DNA of 64,000 nt from Mycobacterium kyorinense (GTDB lineage Bacteria > Actinomycetota > Actinomycetes > Mycobacteriales > Mycobacteriaceae): positions 1-64,000 of the forward strand of contig NZ_LQPE01000007.1 of NCBI RefSeq assembly GCF_002101735.1. The letters are read 5' to 3'. Positions 8,188 through 19,269 of this stretch are shown in pieces. Positions within the stretch are counted from its first letter, which is position 1. Every line of letters begins with the position of its first letter. A model generated the notes under the pieces. The model saw only the letters and a program-made list of their open reading frames with translations. It made no database searches and was not told the DNA's origin. A program made the translations under genes and the position numbers.

Positions 8188-9638
8188 GCGGTACCGAGAT
8201 CCCGGCAACGGTCAGCGCGGACGAGGTGTCGTCGTGGTCGGATGACGTCGACGTGGTGGTGATCGGCTTCGGCATCGCCGGCGGCTGCGCGGCGGTCAGT
8301 GCGGCCGCCGCCGGCGCCCGGGTGTTGGTGCTGGAGCGGGCCGCCGCGGCGGGCGGCACCACGGCGATGGCCGGCGGGCACTTTTATCTGGGCGGCGGAA
8401 CCGCGGTCCAACAGGCGACAGGTCACCCCGACTCTCCCGAGGAGATGTACAAGTATCTGGTCGCGGTGTCGCGCCAGCCCGACCACGAGAAGATCCGCAC
8501 CTACTGCGACGGCAGCGTCGAGCACTTCAACTGGTTGGAGGACTTGGGTTTTCAGTTCGAGCGAAGCTATTACCCCGAGAAGGCGGTGATCCAGCCCAAC
8601 ACCGAGGGGCTGATGTACACCGGCAACGAGAAGGTTTGGCCGTTCAAGGACCAGGCGGTGCCCGCGCCGCGCGGTCACAAGGTGCCGGTGCCCGGCGACA
8701 CCGAAGGGGCCAAGCTGGTGATCGACCTGCTGCTCAAGCGCGCCGAAAACCTCGGTGTGCAGATCCGCTACCAAACCGGTGCGACGGCGTTGGTGGTGGA
8801 CAAGGCGGGCGCGGTGACCGGCGTGACGTGGAAGCAGTTCGCCGAAACCGGTGCAGTGCGGGCCAAGTCCGTGATCATCGCCGCGGGCGGGTTCGTGATG
8901 AACCCGGATATGGTGGCGGCCTACACGCCCAAGTTGGCCGAAAAGCCGTTCGTGCTGGGCAATACCTACGATGACGGGCTCGGTATCCGGTTGGGGGTAT
9001 CGGCCGGCGGCGCCACCCAGCACATGGATCAGATCTTCATCACCGCGCCGGCCTACCCGCCGTCGATCCTGTTGACCGGGATCATCGTCAACAAGCTGGG
9101 CAAGCGGTTCGTCGCCGAGGATTCTTATCATTCGCGCACTTCGGGTTTCGTGATGGACCAGCCCGACAGCGCGGCGTTCCTGATCGTCGACGAGGCCCAC
9201 CTGGATCGGCCCCAGGTGCCGCTGGTGCCGTTGATCGACGGCTGGGAGACGGTACCGGAAATGGAAGCAGCGCTTGGCATTCCGTCTGGTAACCTGGCGG
9301 CGACGCTGGATCGCTACAACGAGTTCGCGGCCCGCGGCGAGGATCCCGACTTCCACAAGCAACCGGAATTCCTTGCGCCGCAAGACAAAGGACCGTGGGG
9401 GGCGTTCGATCTGTCGCTGGGCAAAGCCATGTACGCGGGGTTCACTATCGGCGGGCTCGCGACATCGGTGGACGGCCAGGTGCTGCGCGAGGACGGCAGC
9501 GTCGTACCCGGGCTGTACGCGGTCGGGGCGTGCGCGTCCAACATCGCGCAGGACGGCAAAGGATACGCCAGCGGCACACAATTGGGCGAAGGCTCGTTCT
9601 TCGGCCGCCGCGCCGGCGCCCACGCCGCGGCGAGGTAG
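8184..9638 (+). CDS. FAD-dependent oxidoreductase, 3-ketosteroid dehydrogenase / fumarate reductase family (Rv1817-like)
   Basis: Flavoprotein of 484 residues. The dinucleotide fold [11 protein letters not shown] (about 28-38), the FAD-ribose acid in VLVLERA and the GGTTAMAGG segment are typical of the family that includes 3-oxosteroid 1-dehydrogenases and fumarate reductases. The C-terminal [11 protein letters not shown] and [19 protein letters not shown] complete the FAD site. It matches Rv1817 (about 487 residues), whose substrate is unproven. The GTG start at 8184 overlaps the VOC stop. Context (KstR-like site, VOC partner) suggests oxidation of a ketosteroid-like ring, but this is inference. 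In M. tuberculosis PE_PGRS33 follows; here a hairpin repeat does. Confidence 0.85.
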   Translation: MSGTEIPATVSADEVSSWSDDVDVVVIGFGIAGGCAAVSAAAAGARVLVLERAAAAGGTTAMAGGHFYLGGGTAVQQATGHPDSPEEMYKYLVAVSRQPDHEKIRTYCDGSVEHFNWLEDLGFQFERSYYPEKAVIQPNTEGLMYTGNEKVWPFKDQAVPAPRGHKVPVPGDTEGAKLVIDLLLKRAENLGVQIRYQTGATALVVDKAGAVTGVTWKQFAETGAVRAKSVIIAAGGFVMNPDMVAAYTPKLAEKPFVLGNTYDDGLGIRLGVSAGGATQHMDQIFITAPAYPPSILLTGIIVNKLGKRFVAEDSYHSRTSGFVMDQPDSAAFLIVDEAHLDRPQVPLVPLIDGWETVPEMEAALGIPSGNLAATLDRYNEFAARGEDPDFHKQPEFLAPQDKGPWGAFDLSLGKAMYAGFTIGGLATSVDGQVLREDGSVVPGLYAVGACASNIAQDGKGYASGTQLGEGSFFGRRAGAHAAAR

Positions 9639-9647
9639 CGCCCTCGG

Positions 9648-9707
9648 CGCGAGCGTGCGTGTCCCAGGTTCAAATACGGACGATTGCCGGGAACACGCAC
9701 GCTCGCG
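9648..9707. repeat. Long inverted repeat, copy 1 of a GCGAGCGTGC hairpin family
   Basis: Perfect 15-bp arms at 9648-9662 and 9693-9707 flank a 30-base loop. It lies between convergent genes (stops at 9638 and 9719), so it can act as a two-way terminator. The arm core GCGAGCGTGCGTGT recurs in intergenic hairpins near 13440 and 53886. Confidence 0.7.
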
Positions 9708-9718
9708 GCAGATGGGGA

Positions 9719-11632
9719 CTACACCCGAGCCGGCTCTTCCTCGACCCGGCTGAGCCGCCAGCGGCCTTCGCCGAGCAGCTGCAGACGATGGTCGTGATGC
9801 GGCTCGACCGTGCTGCGGTGGCTGACGCTGACCACGATCGTGTCGGGTAATTCGTTGCGCAGCAACTGGTACATCGCCAACTCGAGGCCCTCGTCCATCG
9901 CCGAGGTCGCCTCGTCGAGGAACACCGCCTTGGGTTTGGTCAACAACACCCGGGCGAACGCGACACGCTGCTGCTCGCCGGGAGAGAGCACCTTCACCCA
10001 GTCCTGCTCCTCGTCGAGGCGGTTGACCAGATGCGGCAGAACGACTTTGACCAAAATCTCGCGCAGCTGGCTGTCGGGAATCTCGCCGGACGACGCCGGG
10101 TAGGACACGACGGCACGCAAATCACCCAGCGGCACATAGGGCAACTGCGACAAAAACATCGTCTCGTTCTCGGCAGCCGGGCGCCGCAACGTGCCCGACG
10201 CGTACGGCCACAGCTCGGCGAGACTGCGCAACAGCGTGGTCTTGCCGCTGCCCGACGGCCCGGTGATCACCAACGCGTCGCCCACCGACAGGTGCACGTC
10301 GAGAGACTCGATCAGCTGGTCCCCATCCGGGGTGCGCACCTCGACACCTTCGATGTCGACGTCGCCGTCGGCGCTTGCGGTGGTGAAGATCTCGGGCAGC
10401 TGGCGGGCCTTCTCGTCGGCCTCGACCAGCCCGTGCAACCGGATGATCGCGGCGCGGTAGCTGGCGAACTGGTCATAGGCGTTGCGGAAGAACGACAGGC
10501 CGTCGTGAATGCTGCCGAACGCGGTCGCGGTCTGGGTGACGTCGCCGAACTTGATCTGCCCGGAGAACAGCCGCGGGGCTTGCAGTACCCACGGCAGCGG
10601 CACGATCGCCTGGCTCACCGACAGGTTCCAGCCGGAGAACCCGATGGTCCGGTTCACGAATCGCAGGTAGTTGTCGATGATCGGCCGGAACCGCTCGGAG
10701 AGCTGCACCCGTTCGGCCCGCTCGCCGCGGTAGAAGCCCACGGCCTCGGCGGCGTCGCGCACCCGCACCAGCGCGTAGCGGAAGGCGGCGTTGGTGAGCT
10801 CGTTGCGGAAACTGAGCCAGATCAGCGGCCGGCCGATCCAGAACGCGATGACCGTCACCACCAAGACGTAGAGGATGACGATCCAGAACATCGCCCGGGG
10901 CATGCTGACGCCGAACACCGTCAGCGTTCCGGACAGGTTCCACAGGATGGCCGTGAACGAGATCACCGACAGCACCGACTGGACTGCGCCGAACAGCAAA
11001 GTGGTGGCAGTTCCGTTGGACGGCACGTTCGGCGTGGCACCAACCCCGGCGGTGAACACGTCGATGTCTTGCTGGATGCGCTGGTCCGGGTTGTCGATGG
11101 TGGAGTCGATGAAGCGGCCGCGGTAGTAGGACCGCCCGCCCAGCCAGTCGCCGGTGAGCCGGTCGGTCAGCCACACCCGCCACGCCACGATGAACCGCTG
11201 AGTCAGGTAGATGTCGAGCATGACCCGGATCACGTGCAACACCGCCATCAGGCTGAAGATCAGGATCGACATCCAAAAGCCATGCATCCCAGAGCGTTTC
11301 ACGGCATTGTCGCCAGTGGCCATGCCCTGCACGGCGGTCTGTATCGACGAGTTCAGGTCGTTGGCCTGGTAGCTGAACAACACGTTGAGGCGCACCGCCA
11401 CGATCACCGACAACAGCAGCACGCCAAGCATGAGCCACACGGAGATGCTGTGCCGGCCGGTGAAATAGCCGCCGGTGATTCGCCAGAACTGGTGGCCCCA
11501 CGGCGTGACGAACCGCAGCACCGCCAGCACTGCGACCACGCACGCAGCGGTGATCAGCCACGCCAGTGCCACCCAGGACAACGAGTCCACCAGGGCATGG
11601 CCCCAATCGATGGACGGCTTGAACAACTCCAC
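9719..11632 (-). CDS. bacA: ABC transporter with fused membrane and ATPase domains (Rv1819c, BacA-like)
   Basis: Protein of 637 residues matching Rv1819c (639). The N-terminal SbmA/BacA-type membrane domain has about six helices and the conserved stretch [14 protein letters not shown]. The ATPase domain has Walker [10 protein letters not shown] (about 455), signature LSPGEQQR and Walker [13 protein letters not shown]. The M. tuberculosis protein imports hydrophilic compounds such as vitamin B12, bleomycin and antimicrobial peptides. I start at the GTG at 11632 ([11 protein letters not shown]), which aligns with the known N terminus; a longer reading to 11746 adds a charged non-homologous tail. 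Divergent from ilvG. Confidence 0.92.
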   Translation of the reverse strand: MELFKPSIDWGHALVDSLSWVALAWLITAACVVAVLAVLRFVTPWGHQFWRITGGYFTGRHSISVWLMLGVLLLSVIVAVRLNVLFSYQANDLNSSIQTAVQGMATGDNAVKRSGMHGFWMSILIFSLMAVLHVIRVMLDIYLTQRFIVAWRVWLTDRLTGDWLGGRSYYRGRFIDSTIDNPDQRIQQDIDVFTAGVGATPNVPSNGTATTLLFGAVQSVLSVISFTAILWNLSGTLTVFGVSMPRAMFWIVILYVLVVTVIAFWIGRPLIWLSFRNELTNAAFRYALVRVRDAAEAVGFYRGERAERVQLSERFRPIIDNYLRFVNRTIGFSGWNLSVSQAIVPLPWVLQAPRLFSGQIKFGDVTQTATAFGSIHDGLSFFRNAYDQFASYRAAIIRLHGLVEADEKARQLPEIFTTASADGDVDIEGVEVRTPDGDQLIESLDVHLSVGDALVITGPSGSGKTTLLRSLAELWPYASGTLRRPAAENETMFLSQLPYVPLGDLRAVVSYPASSGEIPDSQLREILVKVVLPHLVNRLDEEQDWVKVLSPGEQQRVAFARVLLTKPKAVFLDEATSAMDEGLELAMYQLLRNELPDTIVVSVSHRSTVEPHHDHRLQLLGEGRWRLSRVEEEPARV

Positions 11633-11745
11633 GGTGCGCCTACCTCTTCGGTCCTCACAGCCCACGTCCTTCGACGGGGCCCGGCGAAACTTTTCCGCGA
11701 AGCTACCGCAACGGTGGCTGGATCGGACGGCGGCGACCCGCTGCA

Positions 11746-11760
11746 CTCGGCTACGCCGAG
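11746..11760. promoter_or_regulatory. Small perfect hairpin upstream of ilvG
   Basis: CTCGGCTACGCCGAG forms a 6-bp stem with a three-base loop and is followed by TTTG, 26 bases before the ilvG start, in the divergent Rv1819c/ilvG gap. It could be a 5'-leader hairpin or an operator; a common GC-rich hairpin by chance is also possible. Confidence 0.3.
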
Positions 11761-11786
11761 TTTGCGATCGCCGCTACGCTCGCCGG

Positions 11787-13427
11787 ATGAGCACCGAGGC
11801 CCCGAGTACTACGCTGCACGCCGGGCAGCTGATCGCGCGCCGACTGAAAGCCAGCGGCATCGACACGGTCTTCACGCTGTCCGGAGGCCACCTGTTCTCT
11901 ATCTACGACGGCTGCCGCAGCGAGGGCATCCGGCTGATCGACACCCGCCACGAACAGACCGCCACCTTTGCCGCCGAAGGCTGGTCGAAGGTGACGCGGC
12001 TGCCCGGCGTGGTGGCGCTGACCGCCGGCCCCGGGGTCACCAACGGCATGAGCGCGATGGCCGCCGCGCAGCAGAACTCCTCGCCGCTGCTGGTGCTCGG
12101 CGGCCGCGCGCCGGCGCTGCGGTGGGGTATGGGATCGCTGCAGGAGATCGACCACGTGCCGTTCGTGGCGCCGCTGGCCCGATTCGCGGCCACCGCGCAG
12201 TCGGCCGACGCGGTGAGCGGGCTGGTCGACGAGGCGCTGCGCGCCACGGTGACCGCGCCGTCGGGCATGGCATTCGTCGATTTCCCGATGGACCACGTGT
12301 TTTCGGTCGCCGAGGACGACGGCGCCCCGGGTGCGCTGACCGACCTGCCATCGGCGCCTAAGCCCGACGGCGATGCCCTCGACCGGGCCGCGAGCCTGCT
12401 GGCCGGCGCCCAACGGCCGGTGATCATGGCAGGCACCAACGTGTGGTGGGGCCACGCGGAAGCCGCGCTGCTGAGTCTGGCCGAGCAGCGGCGGATACCG
12501 GTGCTGATGAACGGGATGGCGCGCGGCACGGTGCCCGCCGATCACCCGATGGCGTTTTCGAGGGCCCGCTCAAAAGCGTTGCGGGAGGCCGACGTTGCGG
12601 TGGTACTCGGGGTTCCGATGGATTTCCGGCTGGGGTTCGGCGGGGTCTTCGGGTCGGACACCCAGCTCATCGTGGCGGACCGCGTCGAGCCGGAGCGCGG
12701 CCATCCGCGGCCGATCGCGGCGGGGCTGTACGGCGACCTGTCGGCGATCCTGTCGGCGTTGAGCGACACGGCGCAGCCGCATCACGACGACTGGGTCGCG
12801 GATTTGTGGTCGGCTGAGACGGCGGCGCGCGACACCGAAAAGGCCGAGCTGGCCGACGACCGGGCGCCGCTGCACCCGATGCGGGTGTATGCCGAGCTGG
12901 CGCCGCTGCTGGACCGCGACGCGATCGTCGTCGTCGACGCCGGCGACTTCGGCTCCTACGCCGGCCGGGTGATCGACAGCTACGTCCCCGGCGCCTGGCT
13001 GGACAGCGGCCCGTTCGGCTGCCTGGGCTCCGGGCCCGGATACGCGCTGGCTGCCAAGCTGGCCCGGCCGGACCGGCAAGTCGTGCTCCTGCAGGGCGAC
13101 GGCGCGTTCGGGTTTTCCGGCATGGAGTGGGACACGCTGGTCCGGCATGGCGTGCAGGTGGTCTCGGTGATCGGCAACAACGGCATCTGGGCGCTGGAAA
13201 AGCACCCGATGGAGGCGCTGTACGGCTATTCGGTGGTGGCCGAGCTGCGGCCCGGCACCCGCTACGACGAGGTGGTGCGCGCGCTGGGCGGCCACGGCGA
13301 GCTGGTTTCCGCGCCTGCCGAGCTTCGGCCCGCGCTTGAGCGGGCGTTCGGCAGCGGGCTGCCCGCCGTCGTCAACGTGCTGACCGACCCGGCCGTGGCC
13401 TACCCCCGGCGCTCCAACTTGGCTTGA
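11787..13427 (+). CDS. ilvG: Thiamine-diphosphate enzyme, acetolactate-synthase-like
   Basis: Protein of 546 residues, orthologue of Rv1820 (547). It has the three domains of ThDP enzymes. The N-terminal PYR domain carries the conserved Glu in DTRHEQTA (about 54). A central domain follows, then a C-terminal PP domain with the metal-binding motif [12 protein letters not shown]...GNNG (about 437-467). It is annotated as a catalytic acetolactate synthase (two pyruvates to acetolactate), but several such paralogues exist in mycobacteria and the true substrate is uncertain. No regulatory subunit gene is adjacent. The ATG at 11787 is where similarity starts; upstream frames belong to the divergent gene. 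Confidence 0.88.
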   Translation: MSTEAPSTTLHAGQLIARRLKASGIDTVFTLSGGHLFSIYDGCRSEGIRLIDTRHEQTATFAAEGWSKVTRLPGVVALTAGPGVTNGMSAMAAAQQNSSPLLVLGGRAPALRWGMGSLQEIDHVPFVAPLARFAATAQSADAVSGLVDEALRATVTAPSGMAFVDFPMDHVFSVAEDDGAPGALTDLPSAPKPDGDALDRAASLLAGAQRPVIMAGTNVWWGHAEAALLSLAEQRRIPVLMNGMARGTVPADHPMAFSRARSKALREADVAVVLGVPMDFRLGFGGVFGSDTQLIVADRVEPERGHPRPIAAGLYGDLSAILSALSDTAQPHHDDWVADLWSAETAARDTEKAELADDRAPLHPMRVYAELAPLLDRDAIVVVDAGDFGSYAGRVIDSYVPGAWLDSGPFGCLGSGPGYALAAKLARPDRQVVLLQGDGAFGFSGMEWDTLVRHGVQVVSVIGNNGIWALEKHPMEALYGYSVVAELRPGTRYDEVVRALGGHGELVSAPAELRPALERAFGSGLPAVVNVLTDPAVAYPRRSNLA

Positions 13428-13438
13428 GCGCCGCCCTT

Positions 13439-13508
13439 CGCCGCGAACGTGAGCGCAAACCCGGCGATTCGCCCGGCGTGTCGACCGGCGACACGCACGC
13501 TCGCGGCA
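13439..13508. repeat. Imperfect inverted repeat, copy 2 of the GCGAGCGTGC hairpin family
   Basis: Outer arms GCCGCGAACGTG (from 13439) and CACGCTCGCGGC (ending about 13507) pair with few mismatches. Inside, CGTGTCG at 13477-13483 and CGACACG at 13489-13495 form a perfect 7-bp stem with a 5-base loop. The right half ACACGCACGCTCGC is identical to that of copy 1. It lies between ilvG and secA2 and may terminate ilvG. Confidence 0.6.
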
Positions 13509-13536
13509 GGTGGGGGACACCGCGTACCGTTGTGCT

Positions 13537-15861
13537 GTGCCGAAGACCACCAGCGCTAACACCGGTCGGCTGAGCAGCAAATTCTGGCAACTGCTCGGCG
13601 CCAGCACGGAGAAGAACCAAACCCGTTCGCTCGCCGAGGTCAAAGCGTCGGCCGAGTACGACGAGAAGGCCGCCGCCCTCGACGACGAGCAGCTGCGCAA
13701 GGCCGCCGGCCTGCTCAAGCTGGACGACCTCTCCGAATCCAAGGACATCCCGCAGTTCCTCGCCATCGCCCGCGAAGCGGCCGAACGGGCCACCGGGCTG
13801 CGGCCGTTCGACGTGCAGCTGCTCGGCGCGCTGCGCATGCTGGCCGGCGACGTGATCGAAATGGCCACCGGCGAAGGGAAAACGCTGTCCGGGGCGATTG
13901 CGGCCGCCGGGTACGCGCTGGCCGGCCGGCACGTGCACGTCGTCACCATCAACGACTACTTGGCCCGCCGCGACGCCGAGTGGATGGGCCCCCTGATTGA
14001 GGCACTGGGTTTGACGGTCGGCTGGATCACCGCGGAATCGGCCGCCGACGAGCGTCGCAAAGCCTACAAGTGCGACGTCACCTACGCCTCGGTCAACGAG
14101 ATCGGCTTCGACGTGCTGCGCGACCAGCTGGTCACCGACGTCGAGGACCTCGTCTCGCCGAACCCGGACGTGGCGCTGATCGACGAGGCCGACTCGGTGC
14201 TGGTCGACGAGGCGCTGGTGCCGCTGGTGCTGGCCGGCACCACTCACCGGGAGACGCCGCGGCTGGAGATCATCCGGCTGGTCGGCGAGCTGCACCCGGG
14301 CAAGCACTACGAGACCGACGCCGAGGGCCGCAACGTGCACCTGACCGAGGACGGCGCCCGCTACGTCGAGGCCAAGCTCGGCGGCATCGACCTGTACTCC
14401 GAAGAGCACGTCGGCACCACGCTCACCGAGGTCAACGTGGCGCTGCACGCGCACGTGCTGCTGCAGCGCGATGTGCACTACATCGTGCGCGACGACGCCG
14501 TCCACCTGATCAACGCGTCCCGCGGGCGTATCGCCCAGCTGCAGCGCTGGCCGGACGGTCTGCAGGCCGCGGTCGAGGCCAAGGAGGGTATCGAGACCAC
14601 CGAGACCGGCGAGGTGCTCGACACCATCACCGTGCAGGCCCTGATCAACCGGTACGAGACGGTGTGCGGCATGACCGGCACCGCGCTGGCGGCCGGGGAA
14701 CAGCTGCGCCAGTTCTACAAGCTCGGTGTCTCGCCGATCCCGCCGAACACCCCCAACATCCGCGAGGACGAGGCCGACCGGGTGTACATCACCGCGGCAG
14801 CCAAGAACGACGCGGTCGTCGCGCACATCATCGAGGTGCACGAGACCGGCCAGCCCGTGCTGGTCGGCACCCGTGACGTCGCCGAATCCGAGGAGTTACA
14901 CGAGCGGCTGCTGCGCCGCGGCGTCCCGGCGGTGGTGCTCAACGCGAAAAACGACGCCGAGGAAGCCCGCATCATCGCCGAGGCCGGCAAGCTCGGCGCG
15001 GTGACGGTGTCGACCCAGATGGCCGGGCGCGGCACCGACATCCGGCTGGGCGGTTCCGACGAGGCCGATCACGACAAGGTCGCCGAATTGGGCGGGCTGC
15101 ATGTGATCGGCACCGGGCGGCACAACACCGAACGGCTGGACAACCAGCTGCGTGGCCGCGCCGGGCGCCAGGGCGACCCAGGCTCGACGGTGTTCTTCTC
15201 CAGCTGGGAGGACGACGTTGTCGTCGCCAACCTCGAGTCGAGCAAGCTGCCGACGCAAACCGATGAGGACGGCCGCATCACCAGCCCCAAGGCGGCCGGG
15301 CTGCTGGACCACGCGCAGCGCGTCGCCGAGGGCCGGATGCTCGACGTGCACGCCAACACCTGGCGCTACAACCAGCTGATCGCCCAGCAGCGCGCCATCA
15401 TCGTCGAGCGGCGAAACACGTTGCTGTCCACGGCAACTGCGCGTGAAGAGCTCGCCGAGCTGGCGCCCAAACGCTACGAAGAGCTGTCGAAAACGCTGTC
15501 CGAAGAACAGCTGGAGAAGATCTGCCGGCTGATCATGCTCTATCACCTCGACCGCGGCTGGGCCGACCATCTGGCCTATCTGGCCGACATCCGGGAGAGC
15601 ATCCACCTGCGGGCGCTGGGCCGGCAGAACCCACTGGACGAGTTTCACCGGATGGCGGTCGACGCGTTCGCGTCGCTGGCCGCCGACGCGATCGAGGCCG
15701 CCCAGCAGACTTTCGAGACCTCACCGGCGGTCGAGGAGGAGCCCGGCGTGGACCTGTCCAAGCTGGCGCGGCCCACGTCGACGTGGACCTACATGGTGCA
15801 TGACAACCCGCTGGCCGACGACACGCTTTCGGCGCTGAGCCTGCCCGGGGTGTTCCGCTAG
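13537..15861 (+). CDS. secA2: Accessory Sec translocase ATPase SecA2
   Basis: Motor ATPase of 774 residues, orthologue of Rv1821. Motifs visible: Walker [10 protein letters not shown] (about 109), DEAD box IDEADSVL (about 214), the helicase-like [12 protein letters not shown] and [13 protein letters not shown]. The helical scaffold and wing region follow. It is shorter than SecA1 and lacks the C-terminal zinc tail, as SecA2 does. It drives export of a small set of proteins (in M. tuberculosis, SodA and others) through SecYEG. I start at the GTG at 13537 ([10 protein letters not shown]), which aligns with the experimentally favoured mycobacterial start; codons from 13510 are unlikely to be used. 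pgsA2 follows. Confidence 0.95.
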   Translation: MPKTTSANTGRLSSKFWQLLGASTEKNQTRSLAEVKASAEYDEKAAALDDEQLRKAAGLLKLDDLSESKDIPQFLAIAREAAERATGLRPFDVQLLGALRMLAGDVIEMATGEGKTLSGAIAAAGYALAGRHVHVVTINDYLARRDAEWMGPLIEALGLTVGWITAESAADERRKAYKCDVTYASVNEIGFDVLRDQLVTDVEDLVSPNPDVALIDEADSVLVDEALVPLVLAGTTHRETPRLEIIRLVGELHPGKHYETDAEGRNVHLTEDGARYVEAKLGGIDLYSEEHVGTTLTEVNVALHAHVLLQRDVHYIVRDDAVHLINASRGRIAQLQRWPDGLQAAVEAKEGIETTETGEVLDTITVQALINRYETVCGMTGTALAAGEQLRQFYKLGVSPIPPNTPNIREDEADRVYITAAAKNDAVVAHIIEVHETGQPVLVGTRDVAESEELHERLLRRGVPAVVLNAKNDAEEARIIAEAGKLGAVTVSTQMAGRGTDIRLGGSDEADHDKVAELGGLHVIGTGRHNTERLDNQLRGRAGRQGDPGSTVFFSSWEDDVVVANLESSKLPTQTDEDGRITSPKAAGLLDHAQRVAEGRMLDVHANTWRYNQLIAQQRAIIVERRNTLLSTATAREELAELAPKRYEELSKTLSEEQLEKICRLIMLYHLDRGWADHLAYLADIRESIHLRALGRQNPLDEFHRMAVDAFASLAADAIEAAQQTFETSPAVEEEPGVDLSKLARPTSTWTYMVHDNPLADDTLSALSLPGVFR

Positions 15862-15905
15862 CGGCGATCGCAAGCGCGGCGGAGCCGGGCGCACAGGGTC
15901 GCCGC
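15861..15905 (+). terminator. Possible weak hairpin after secA2
   Basis: GCGGCGA at 15861-15867 pairs with TCGCCGC at 15899-15905 around a 31-base loop in the 66-base gap between secA2 and pgsA2. The stem is short and the loop long, so it may be incidental and readthrough into pgsA2 is likely. Confidence 0.25.
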
Positions 15906-15927
15906 CGCCCAGCTAGGGTCTCGGCTC

Positions 15928-16521
15928 ATGGAGCGCGCCGATCGGGTCCTCACGGTGCCCAACGCGCTGAGCGTGATCCGGCTGGCGCTGATCCCGGTCT
16001 TCTACTATCTGCTGCTGGTGGCGCACGCCGACGCCTGGGCGGTGGCGATCCTGGTGTTCAGCGGCGCGTCCGACTGGGCCGACGGCAAGATCGCCCGGCT
16101 GCTGGACCAGTCGTCGCGGCTGGGGGAGTTGCTCGATCCGGCGGTCGACCGGCTTTACATGGTGACCATTCCAATCGCGTTCGGGCTGCGCGGCATCGTG
16201 CCCTGGTGGATCATCGCGGTGTTGTTCGCGCGCGACGCGCTGCTGGCCGCCGAGCTGCCGGTGCTGCGCACCCGCGGGTTCACGGCGCTGCCCGTGTTGT
16301 ACATCGGCAAGGCCGCGACGTTCGCGTTGATGTCGGCCTTCCCGCTGATTCTGCTGGGCCAGTGGGACGCACAATGGAGCCGGGTCATACTCGCCTGCGG
16401 CTGGGCGTTTTTGATCTGGGGTCTCTACATGTACCTGTGGTCGTTCGTCTTGTACGTGGCCCAGATGGTGTTGGTGGTACGCCGGCTGCCCCGGGTGCAA
16501 GCCGGGGGCGCCCATGGGTAA
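15928..16521 (+). CDS. pgsA2: CDP-alcohol phosphatidyltransferase
   Basis: Membrane enzyme of 197 residues with about six helices, orthologue of Rv1822. The catalytic CDP-alcohol motif is complete: [19 protein letters not shown] followed by ELLDPAVDR (about residues 47-75), with the D-x2-D-G...G-x3-D-x3-D spacing. It transfers a phosphatidyl group from CDP-diacylglycerol to an alcohol: glycerol-3-phosphate for PG synthesis, or possibly PG for cardiolipin. The two are not distinguished by sequence reading alone. Its last 8 bases overlap the start of the DUF881 gene, so the block is translationally coupled. Confidence 0.9.
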   Translation: MERADRVLTVPNALSVIRLALIPVFYYLLLVAHADAWAVAILVFSGASDWADGKIARLLDQSSRLGELLDPAVDRLYMVTIPIAFGLRGIVPWWIIAVLFARDALLAAELPVLRTRGFTALPVLYIGKAATFALMSAFPLILLGQWDAQWSRVILACGWAFLIWGLYMYLWSFVLYVAQMVLVVRRLPRVQAGGAHG

Positions 16522-17425
16522 CCCGTCGCTGGGCGGCTACGACCCCGATGCCGGCCGCAACGTGCACGAGGCGGGGCGCCCGCAGCTCATCCCGGTGCCG
16601 TCGCTGCTGCGCGCGCTGCTGTCCGAGCACTTGGATCCCGGCTATGCGGCGGCTGCCGCCCGTCGCGAGCGCTCCGATGCGCCGCGAACCCGGGTGACCG
16701 GCTGGGTTTGGCAGGCGCTGGCGGCGTTGCTGGTGGCGGCGGTGTTCGCCGCGGCCGTCGCCCAGGCCCGGCTGGTGGCCCCCGGCGTGAGCTCTGCCCA
16801 GCAGGTGCTGTTGCGCAGTGTGCGCGCCGAGGAGACATCCACGGGTGAGCTGAGCGCGCGCCGCAACGCGCTGGCGGCACAGGTCGACGACGTTCAGCGG
16901 CGCACCCTCGTCGATGACGCCGAGGGCCAGCGGCTCCTGGCCAGCCTCGACGCGCTCAGCCTGGCCGCCGCCAGCGGGCCGGTGATCGGGCCGGGGCTCG
17001 CCGTGACGGTCACCGACCCCGGCGCCGGGCCCAACCTCTCCGACGTCTCCAAGCAGCGGGTCGCCGGAAGCCGGCAGATCATCCTGGACCGCGACCTGCA
17101 GCTCGTCGTCAATTCGTTGTGGGCCAGCGGCGCCGAGGCGGTCGCCGTCGGCAATGTGCGGATCGGGCCCAACGTGACCATCCGCCAGGCGGGCGGCGCG
17201 ATCTTGGTCGACAATAACCCGGTCGGCAGCCCGTACACGATCCTCGCGGTGGGGCCGCCGCACGCCATGCAGGACGCCTTCGACCGCAGCCCGGGGCTGC
17301 ACCGCCTGCGGCTGCTGGAGGCCTCCTATGGTGTGGGTGTGAATGTGAGCGCCCGCGACGGACTCACATTGCCCGCCGGCACGGTCCGAGATGTCAAGTT
17401 CGCCAAACAGATTGGGTCTTCGTGA
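16514..17425 (+). CDS. DUF881 membrane-anchored protein (Rv1823-like)
   Basis: Protein of 303 residues. A cytoplasmic N terminus of about 65 residues leads to one membrane helix ([20 protein letters not shown], about 67-86). A coiled-coil-prone segment (about 95-145) comes next, then the extracytoplasmic DUF881 domain with [29 protein letters not shown] and [12 protein letters not shown]. The function is unknown; DUF881 proteins occur in Gram-positive bacteria near division or sporulation genes. The start overlaps pgsA2 by 8 bases. It is paralogous to the gene at 17802, with a small membrane protein between them, the same trio as Rv1823-Rv1824-Rv1825. Confidence 0.9.
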   Translation: MGNPSLGGYDPDAGRNVHEAGRPQLIPVPSLLRALLSEHLDPGYAAAAARRERSDAPRTRVTGWVWQALAALLVAAVFAAAVAQARLVAPGVSSAQQVLLRSVRAEETSTGELSARRNALAAQVDDVQRRTLVDDAEGQRLLASLDALSLAAASGPVIGPGLAVTVTDPGAGPNLSDVSKQRVAGSRQIILDRDLQLVVNSLWASGAEAVAVGNVRIGPNVTIRQAGGAILVDNNPVGSPYTILAVGPPHAMQDAFDRSPGLHRLRLLEASYGVGVNVSARDGLTLPAGTVRDVKFAKQIGSS

Positions 17426-17456
17426 AGAAAACGTCAACGGCAGGAGACAGTCGTCG

Positions 17457-17789
17457 ATGATCGGTGTCTCGGCGCTGGTCGTAGGCATCGTGCTGGGGCT
17501 GGTCTTTCACCCCAGCGTGCCGGAGGCCATCCAACCGTATTTGCCCATCGCCGTCGTCGCCGCGCTCGACGCGGTATTCGGCGGACTCCGGGCCTATCTG
17601 GAACGCATCTTCGACCCGAAGGTCTTCGTGGTGTCGTTCGTGTTCAACGTGCTGGTGGCCGCGCTGATCGTCTACGTCGGCGACCAATTGGGCGTCGGCA
17701 CACAGCTATCCACGGCGATCATCGTCGTGCTGGGCATCCGCATCTTCGGTAACGCGGCCGCGCTGCGGCGTCGGCTGTTCGGGGCCTGA
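17457..17789 (+). CDS. Small integral membrane protein, sbp/DUF1290 family (Rv1824-like)
   Basis: Protein of 110 residues with three hydrophobic segments (SALVVGIVLGLVF, YLPIAVVAALDAVFGGLRAYLE, and the long VVSFVFNVLVAALIVYVGDQL plus AIIVVLGIRIFGNAA). It is the small basic protein family, nearly identical in pattern to Rv1824. Its role is unknown, but it is found between two DUF881 proteins in many actinobacteria, so the three may form a membrane complex. The ATG at 17457 is preceded by AGGAGA 10 bases upstream. Confidence 0.88.
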   Translation: MIGVSALVVGIVLGLVFHPSVPEAIQPYLPIAVVAALDAVFGGLRAYLERIFDPKVFVVSFVFNVLVAALIVYVGDQLGVGTQLSTAIIVVLGIRIFGNAAALRRRLFGA

Positions 17790-17801
17790 CATTAGGACGC
17801 A

Positions 17802-18635
17802 ATGAGCGACTCCGACGCCAAAGACGCAGCGCCCCAGCCGGATACGGGCGAGGGTGAGCACCATGGCCGGCACGAGTTGCCGCCGCACCACCCGCGCCCC
17901 GAGATCGGTCAGCTTCAGCCGCGCGGGTTTTCGGGGCTGCTGCGACGTGGCCGCACGCTGTTCGGCGCGCTGGCCGCCCTGTTGTGTCTGCTGCTGGGCG
18001 TCGCGATCGTCACCCAGGTGCGCCAGAACGAATCCGGGGATGCACTGGACACCGCCAGGCCGGCCGATCTGCTGGTGCTGCTGGATTCGCTGCGGCAACG
18101 CGAGGCCACGCTCAACACCGAGGTGGCCGAGCTGCAACGGACGCTGACGGCGTTACAGGCTTCGGGCAGCAGCGACCAGGCCGCCATCGAAAACGCCCAG
18201 GCCAGGCTCGCGGCGTTGTCGATCCTGATCGGCACCGTCGGTGCGACCGGTCCCGGCGTCACCGTGACGATCGAGGACCCGGGTCCGGGGGTTGCGCCCG
18301 AGGCGATGCTCGACGTAATCAACGAACTACGGGCCGCGGGCGCCGAAGCCCTGGAAATCCGGGACCGGCAGCAGGCGGTGCGGGTCGGTGTCGACACCTG
18401 GGTGATCGGTGCACCCGGCGCGCTGACCATCGACGGCAAAACCCTGTCGCCGCCGTATTCGATTCTGGCCATTGGTGATGCGCCGACGTTGGCCGCCGCG
18501 ATGAACATTCCCGGCGGCGCCGTCGACAGCGTCAAACGCGTTGGCGGCACGATGTCGGTGCAACAAGCCGACCGCGTGGACGTCACCGCCTTGCGACAAC
18601 CAAAACCACGCCAATACGCTCAGCCCGTCAAGTGA
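17802..18635 (+). CDS. DUF881 membrane-anchored protein (Rv1825-like)
   Basis: Second DUF881 protein, 277 residues. The N terminus is His/Pro/Glu-rich and cytoplasmic. One membrane helix ([21 protein letters not shown], about 52-72) follows, then a coiled-coil segment ([26 protein letters not shown]) and the DUF881 domain ([51 protein letters not shown]). It matches Rv1825. A structural or division-related role at the envelope is plausible but unproven. The gap to the preceding gene is 12 bases and to gcvH 25 bases, consistent with one transcript. Confidence 0.9.
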   Translation: MSDSDAKDAAPQPDTGEGEHHGRHELPPHHPRPEIGQLQPRGFSGLLRRGRTLFGALAALLCLLLGVAIVTQVRQNESGDALDTARPADLLVLLDSLRQREATLNTEVAELQRTLTALQASGSSDQAAIENAQARLAALSILIGTVGATGPGVTVTIEDPGPGVAPEAMLDVINELRAAGAEALEIRDRQQAVRVGVDTWVIGAPGALTIDGKTLSPPYSILAIGDAPTLAAAMNIPGGAVDSVKRVGGTMSVQQADRVDVTALRQPKPRQYAQPVK

Positions 18636-18660
18636 GCCGCCAGCGAAGCAAAGGAACACC

Positions 18661-19056
18661 GTGAGCGATATCCCGCCGGACCTGCATTACACCGCCGAGC
18701 ACGAGTGGGTTCGCCGCACCGGCGACGACACTGTGCGGGTGGGGATCACCGACTTCGCGCAGTCGGCGCTCGGCGACGTGGTGTTTGTGCAGCTGCCCGA
18801 CGTGGGCACCGACCTCACCGCGGGCGAATCCTTCGGCGAAGTGGAATCGACCAAGTCGGTGTCGGATCTCTACGCGCCAGTCTCGGCGAAAGTCATTGGC
18901 GTCAACGGCGATCTGGAAGGCAGCCCGCAGTTGGTGAACTCCGACCCGTATGGCGCGGGTTGGTTGTTGGATCTCCAGCTCGACGGCGCGGCCATCGACG
19001 CGGGCTTCGCCGAGCTGCTGGATGCCGAGGCCTACCGCGGCACGCTGACCGAATGA
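18661..19056 (+). CDS. gcvH: Glycine cleavage system H protein
   Basis: Lipoyl carrier of 131 residues (Rv1826). The biotinyl/lipoyl fold is clear. The lipoylated lysine lies in VESTKSVSD (Lys65), preceded by GESFGEVE and followed by [13 protein letters not shown]. GcvH shuttles the aminomethyl group between GcvB (P protein), GcvT and lipoamide dehydrogenase in glycine breakdown to CO2, ammonia and methylene-THF. The GTG at 18661 follows AAAGGA. The P-protein gene gcvB lies 3.1 kb downstream in the same direction, separated by garA and regulators; gcvT is not in the window. Confidence 0.95.
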   Translation: MSDIPPDLHYTAEHEWVRRTGDDTVRVGITDFAQSALGDVVFVQLPDVGTDLTAGESFGEVESTKSVSDLYAPVSAKVIGVNGDLEGSPQLVNSDPYGAGWLLDLQLDGAAIDAGFAELLDAEAYRGTLTE

Positions 19057-19269
19057 GAATTGTTAGGGTGCCATGCGCCCGGCGACGATGCGCGCCGTGA
19101 TGCGGCGCGAGGAGGAGCCGGGCAATCAGACGCCGCCGCCGATCCGGCGGTGGTGGGCACATTGCGGACCTGTGCGCGGTACGGTCGACACATCGACGGT
19201 GATGCAGGTGGGAAACCGGCCGGCCGGGCCCGATCAGACAGCGCCACAGCGGCCAGTGAGGAGCAGCGG

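Noticed and set aside
10031-12361. 776-codon + strand open frame antisense to the Rv1819c transporter and into ilvG
   Set aside because: Composition rich in Arg/His/Gln/Gly/Asp typical of a high-GC shadow frame, opposite a well-supported gene.
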